Source of the DNA: a bacterium
GTDB lineage: Bacteria; Sysuimicrobiota; Sysuimicrobiia; Sysuimicrobiales; Segetimicrobiaceae
Assembly: GCA_035307765.1 (NCBI GenBank)
Contig: DATGHU010000018.1
Location: forward strand, 7,335-71,334
Reading direction: 5' to 3'
DNA length: 64,000 nt
Of the stretch, positions 61,141-64,000 are shown piece by piece. The notes below the pieces were generated by a model. It did not search any database. It saw nothing but the letters and a program-made list of their open reading frames with translations, and was not told the origin of the DNA. The translations under genes were made by a program, and so were the position numbers. The stretch's first letter is position 1; every line of letters starts with the position of its first letter.

Positions 61141-61941
61141 ATGAACCCTGGGTCGGCTATTCTGATTGCCATTTCTCTTTTGGGATACGCCTCACCGCTC
61201 GCAACGGCTCAGGAACCTGATCCATCGAACGCAGTGTTCATGGTTCATATCACGGATCGTGACCCGGTTTTTAACAGTACAACGCAAGAATATCGAGTAC
61301 ATTCATATGGTTTCTGCACCGCATTTTTCATCGGCGCAGAAGGAACAGCAATGACCAACAGCCATTGCGGAGCGCGGGTTGTGAAAGACCCCGACAAATA
61401 TCGGATGATTGCGATTGTAGGAACAGAATGGTATGACGTGCAGATGATCTGCGCAAGTCATCTTCCCTATGATGCCACAACGCACCCGAGAGAGGTCGAG
61501 TTTTCCAAAGATGTCTCGGAAATCAAATTAATTCCTTCAGACGCATACGCCGGAAAAAAGACGACATTCTATTACCCCATCAAGGAACTGGAAATGAGGC
61601 CATGGGCGACGCCGCATCAAGGCGCGTTGCCGGCCTTTCCGTTTTTGGTGATTGATGGTCATCCGCAGGGAGATGTTAGAGTGGTTGGGTTCGGGCAAAT
61701 CGGGGCCATTCCTGAAAAGTGGACTGCCAGGGGGGTGGTGGAGAAATTCTTCAGAGCACGCGATGGCACCGAGACGTTCGGCATTGAGATGGACAATGGA
61801 CGGGCGCAACCGGGGGACAGTGGCGCTCCGGTCCTGAATGGTCAGAACCGAGTCGTTGGTTTATGGACGTGGCACGACACCACTAAGAGCAACATGGGAT
61901 ATGCGCAAAGTAATAGTGTTCTGAGAAACTTCTGCCATTAG
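61141..61941 (+). CDS. Secreted trypsin-like serine protease, visibly lower GC
   Basis: A 266-residue exported protease of the chymotrypsin (S1) fold. Signal peptide: MNPGSAILIAISLLGYASPL to ATAQ. Catalytic triad segments: GTAMTNSHCG (His), FSKDVSEIKLI (Asp) and AQPGDSGAPVLNGQNRVVG (Ser). GGAGGAGCC precedes the ATG. Codon use is clearly more AT-rich than the neighbours (many AAA, AAT, ATA and ATT codons), which suggests acquisition from another genome. It could be a degradative exoenzyme; the target is unknown. Confidence 0.85.
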   Translation: MNPGSAILIAISLLGYASPLATAQEPDPSNAVFMVHITDRDPVFNSTTQEYRVHSYGFCTAFFIGAEGTAMTNSHCGARVVKDPDKYRMIAIVGTEWYDVQMICASHLPYDATTHPREVEFSKDVSEIKLIPSDAYAGKKTTFYYPIKELEMRPWATPHQGALPAFPFLVIDGHPQGDVRVVGFGQIGAIPEKWTARGVVEKFFRARDGTETFGIEMDNGRAQPGDSGAPVLNGQNRVVGLWTWHDTTKSNMGYAQSNSVLRNFCH

Positions 61942-62159
61942 CCCGCAGTGCCTTTCATGCGCACGCTCCTAAGAAATAGCTGGAAAGGATGACCGCTCAG
62001 CTCGCCTTTCTCAGTGCGATCGTGCTTCTCTACCCTCGAAGCTGTTGGTGGGAGAGAACATCTGAAAATAGGGACACTCCGCACATATGGAATCCCGCCG
62101 ATCAATAGCATGGCCGAGGGCTGAAGACGCAGGCGGAAAATGCGCTCGGGAAGCGCTCC

Positions 62160-62360
62160 CTACGATGCGGCCGAAGGCTTACGGATTCCTCTGCGCCTCG
62201 GTCGCAGGACAAGTTCGCCCCCGCAGTTTGGGCATATATGCATCAGTTGAGAGGTACAGTCTCCACAAAAGGTGCACTCGAAGCTGCAGATATACGCCTC
62301 ACCTTCCACCTGCAACACGCGGTTGCACTTTTCGCACTTGTCCCGCATCTCTAACGCCAT
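62160..62360 (-). CDS. DUF1272 zinc-ribbon-type small protein
   Basis: A 66-residue protein with the DUF1272 opening MALEMRDKCEKCNRVLQVEG and conserved cysteine pairs in ICSFECTFCGDCTSQL and HICPNCGGELVLRP, about eight Cys in all, so it should bind zinc. Function is unknown. ATG 62360 at the MALEM motif is chosen over a GTG 12 bases upstream. It stands alone. Confidence 0.9.
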   Translation of the reverse strand: MALEMRDKCEKCNRVLQVEGEAYICSFECTFCGDCTSQLMHICPNCGGELVLRPRRRGIRKPSAAS

Positions 62361-62543
62361 GATTCTCACCAAGAAGCGAAGTCATTCAGTCGAGAAATTC
62401 TTACGAACCGGGCCCGTCACCTTCCGAACAGGTGACATACCCGCGGCCAAGCGAATTCCCGAGTGGGAGAGGCGCAGAACATCAACGTACGGGCATAACG
62501 AACCGCCTCCGAGCCATGGCTGATCGAGAAAAGGGGTAGGCGT

Positions 62544-63728
62544 TTGCCATCGACTAATGCAAGGCGTGCAGTGGCTGCTCCCCGCGTTATCAGCATCGAG
62601 GACCTGCGGTCCCTGGCTCGGGCCCGCCTGCCGAAAGTGATATTCAACTACCTAGACGGCGGCGCAGAGGGGGAAGTCACGCTTCAAGAAAATCGCCGGG
62701 CATTTGCCACTGTAACATTCCGACCTCGTTATGCGGTCCCTGTTCCCAAGTGTGACTTGCGCACTCGCGTCCTGGGCCACGACCTTTCTATGCCCGCTCT
62801 CCTCGGTCCCGTAGGTTATAGTCGGCTGTTTCATCCCGGCGGCGAAATAGCCGCCGCCAGAGCAGCAGGGACAGCGGGGACGGCTTATATTCTCTCCACG
62901 GTCTCTGGGCACCGATTGGAGGATGTAAAAGCAGCCTCCTCCGGGCCGGTGTGGTATCAGCTCTATTTGGTGGGTGGGCGGGAGGCCGCTGAGGCAGGGA
63001 TCGAACGCGCCCGACTGGCGGGTTTCACAGCGTTGGTCGTCACAATTGATACGCCCGTCGTGGGCATGCATGAAGAGGAACTGCGCAATGGCGCAAAAGA
63101 GTTGCTGTCCAAAAACGCGGTCGCCAAGATCCCCTTTCTGCCGCAGTTGCTGGCGCGTCCGCGATGGCTCGCCGCTTTTCTGCTCGACGGCGGCGTCCCC
63201 AAGCTGCCTAATATCGTCATTCCGGACAGCGGGCAAATGACCCTCATCAACGCCCGTGCGGGCCTATTACGCGCCGCCTTCACTTGGGAAGACCTGCGAT
63301 GGATCCGCAGAGTCTGGCCCGGCCCGATAGTGATCAAAGGAGTTCTCACGGGCGACGATGCACGACGAGCCGTCGATGAAGGAACTGCAGCCGTCGTCGT
63401 ATCAAATCACGGCGGACGCCAGCTCGACTGTGTTCCGGCGTCGTTGAAGGTGCTTCCCGAAATCGTCGCGGCCGTGAATGGCAAAGTCGAGGTGCTCATG
63501 GACGGCGGCATCCGTCGTGGCAGCGACATAATCAAGGCAATTTGTCTGGGCGCCAGCGCTGTCCTGGTCGGGCGCGCTTACGCCTATGGGCTTGCCGCCG
63601 GAGGCGAGTCCGGTGTCGCTCGGACGCTTGAGATCTTGCAGGCCGACTTGGAGCGTACGCTCAAACTTCTTGGGTGCGCGTCCATTTCCGGCCTTGACCG
63701 CTCCTACGTACATGTCTCGACCAACTAA
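62544..63728 (+). CDS. FMN-dependent alpha-hydroxy-acid dehydrogenase/oxidase
   Basis: A 394-residue TIM-barrel flavoenzyme of the lactate dehydrogenase/glycolate oxidase/mandelate dehydrogenase family. FNYLDGGAEGEVTLQENRRA, PALLGPVGYSRLFHPGGE, IVIKGVLTGDDARRA, VVVSNHGGRQLD (catalytic His and Arg) and VLMDGGIRRGSDIIKAICLG, ASAVLVGRAYAYGLAAGGE are all intact. It oxidises a 2-hydroxy acid to a 2-keto acid. The frame starts at TTG 62544 with AAGGGG upstream; a GTG nine codons on (62571) is an alternative. Substrate cannot be told from sequence. Confidence 0.9.
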   Translation: MPSTNARRAVAAPRVISIEDLRSLARARLPKVIFNYLDGGAEGEVTLQENRRAFATVTFRPRYAVPVPKCDLRTRVLGHDLSMPALLGPVGYSRLFHPGGEIAAARAAGTAGTAYILSTVSGHRLEDVKAASSGPVWYQLYLVGGREAAEAGIERARLAGFTALVVTIDTPVVGMHEEELRNGAKELLSKNAVAKIPFLPQLLARPRWLAAFLLDGGVPKLPNIVIPDSGQMTLINARAGLLRAAFTWEDLRWIRRVWPGPIVIKGVLTGDDARRAVDEGTAAVVVSNHGGRQLDCVPASLKVLPEIVAAVNGKVEVLMDGGIRRGSDIIKAICLGASAVLVGRAYAYGLAAGGESGVARTLEILQADLERTLKLLGCASISGLDRSYVHVSTN

Positions 63729-63798
63729 ACGGGCAAGCGATTACTCGTGGTCTGAACCCAATCGAGTTGGATGAGTCGTAGTGCGCTTCCTCTCCATC

Positions 63799-64000
63799 TT
63801 AGCTGTGATTACCATCCTTGTCGCCATGCCCATCCTTGTCGCCATGCCCATCCTTATCTCCGTGCCCATCCTTGTCGCCATGCCCATCCTTATCGCCATG
63901 GCCTTCCTTGCCTCCATGCCCATCCTTGTCGCCATGGCCGTGATCGTCGGAGTCGCTCCCATTATTGCCCCCACCGGAGTTGCTTCCCCCGCCAGAGTCG
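63799..64000 (-). CDS. GHGDKD-repeat protein, C-terminal part (cut by window edge)
   Basis: The minus strand from the window edge to TAA 63799 reads a Ser/Gly/Asn-rich linker (SGGGSNSGGGNNGSDSDD) followed by seven tandem hexapeptides of the type GHGDKD (with variants GHGGKE) ending GNHS. The 18-bp DNA unit is listed separately. Such alternating His/Asp/Lys repeats with Gly suggest a metal-binding or charged surface low-complexity region. N-terminus and function lie outside the window; another frame gives a Met/Arg-rich translation that is just the shifted repeat. Confidence 0.75.
   Translation of the reverse strand, partial: DSGGGSNSGGGNNGSDSDDHGHGDKDGHGGKEGHGDKDGHGDKDGHGDKDGHGDKDGHGDKDGNHS
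63812..63937 (-). repeat. Seven tandem 18-bp units encoding GHGDKD
   Basis: Units start every 18 bases at 63812, 63830, 63848, 63866, 63884, 63902 and 63920. Consensus on the plus strand is CCATCCTTGTCGCCATGC; the unit at 63902 is the most diverged. In-frame length (6 codons) shows the repeat is under coding constraint and can expand or contract. Confidence 0.9.

Noticed and set aside
63812-63937. CRISPR-like array.
   Set aside because: Units are contiguous 18-bp repeats with no spacers and preserve a reading frame.
63741-63974. A Met/Arg-rich ORF on the minus strand.
   Set aside because: It is the out-of-frame reading of the GHGDKD repeat; the other frame gives a coherent protein with a proper stop.

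Overview
The window is GC-rich bacterial chromosome with mostly strong purine-rich ribosome binding sites, frequent GTG starts and many 4-base stop/start overlaps. Gene content (NitT/TauT and family-5 ABC transport, amidases and M20 peptidases, VOC proteins, Ku, HD-GYP proteins, cupredoxins, a selenoprotein) fits a soil or sediment bacterium from a poorly cultivated high-GC lineage such as the ANGP1/CSP1-3 group, Rokubacteria or a relative. This placement is an inference from style and content; no rRNA is present. The only RNA gene I can support is tRNA-Ser(CGA) at 19.5 kb. No CRISPR array, phage or insertion sequence was recognised.

Layout. 0-3.2 kb: edge-truncated cysteine synthase, a VOC protein, two small ORFs, a secreted HAF-repeat protein, then a gene-free stretch rich in perfect palindromes. 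3.2-15.5 kb: DMT exporter, a broken DHDPS-family gene, an acyl-CoA ligase/MFS pair, a Crp/Fnr regulator, aldehyde dehydrogenase, ketopantoate reductase, DinB, aldo/keto reductase, and a tightly overlapped three-gene unit (ring-cleaving VOC dioxygenase, GFSQG esterase, HxlR regulator with an N-terminal Cys) that looks like a quinone/catechol detoxification operon with a direct-repeat operator. 15.7-18.4 kb: the most striking locus, a GrdE-like protein followed by a GrdB-type selenoprotein whose in-frame TGA (Sec340) is followed by a perfect SECIS-like hairpin. 18.7-19.1 kb: a multiply frameshifted DUF2294 pseudogene.

20-28 kb: membrane protein, family-5 solute-binding protein, a NitT/TauT ATPase and permease, a PAP2 phosphatase on the opposite strand, a NitT/TauT binding protein with a 3'-end frameshift, and two transglutaminase-like genes. 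28-41 kb: Ku, XRE-TPR regulator, cupredoxin, UDP-glucuronate-decarboxylase-like epimerase, divergent polysaccharide deacetylase, CsaA, Ada, a SufR-like regulator divergent from a tandem-domain secreted protein and cupredoxin, an HD-GYP protein, an ATP-grasp ligase, and a nitronate-monooxygenase-like flavoprotein. 41-57 kb: a catabolic block with an enolase-superfamily enzyme, NRAMP-like transporter, EamA transporter, M19 dipeptidase, S41-like peptidase lacking its expected Lys, two M20 peptidases, amidohydrolase, zinc-type dehydrogenase, amidase plus a small AtzG/GatC-like partner, HD-GYP and formamidase. 57-64 kb: GYD protein, lytic transglycosylase, D-glutamate-cyclase-like protein, a trypsin-like protease of visibly lower GC, DUF1272, an FMN alpha-hydroxyacid dehydrogenase, and an edge-truncated GHGDKD-repeat protein.

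As a whole the region suggests a heterotroph that takes up and hydrolyses small amides, peptides and N-acyl compounds, makes at least one selenoprotein, and is shedding some genes (two clear pseudogenes and one 3'-end frameshift).
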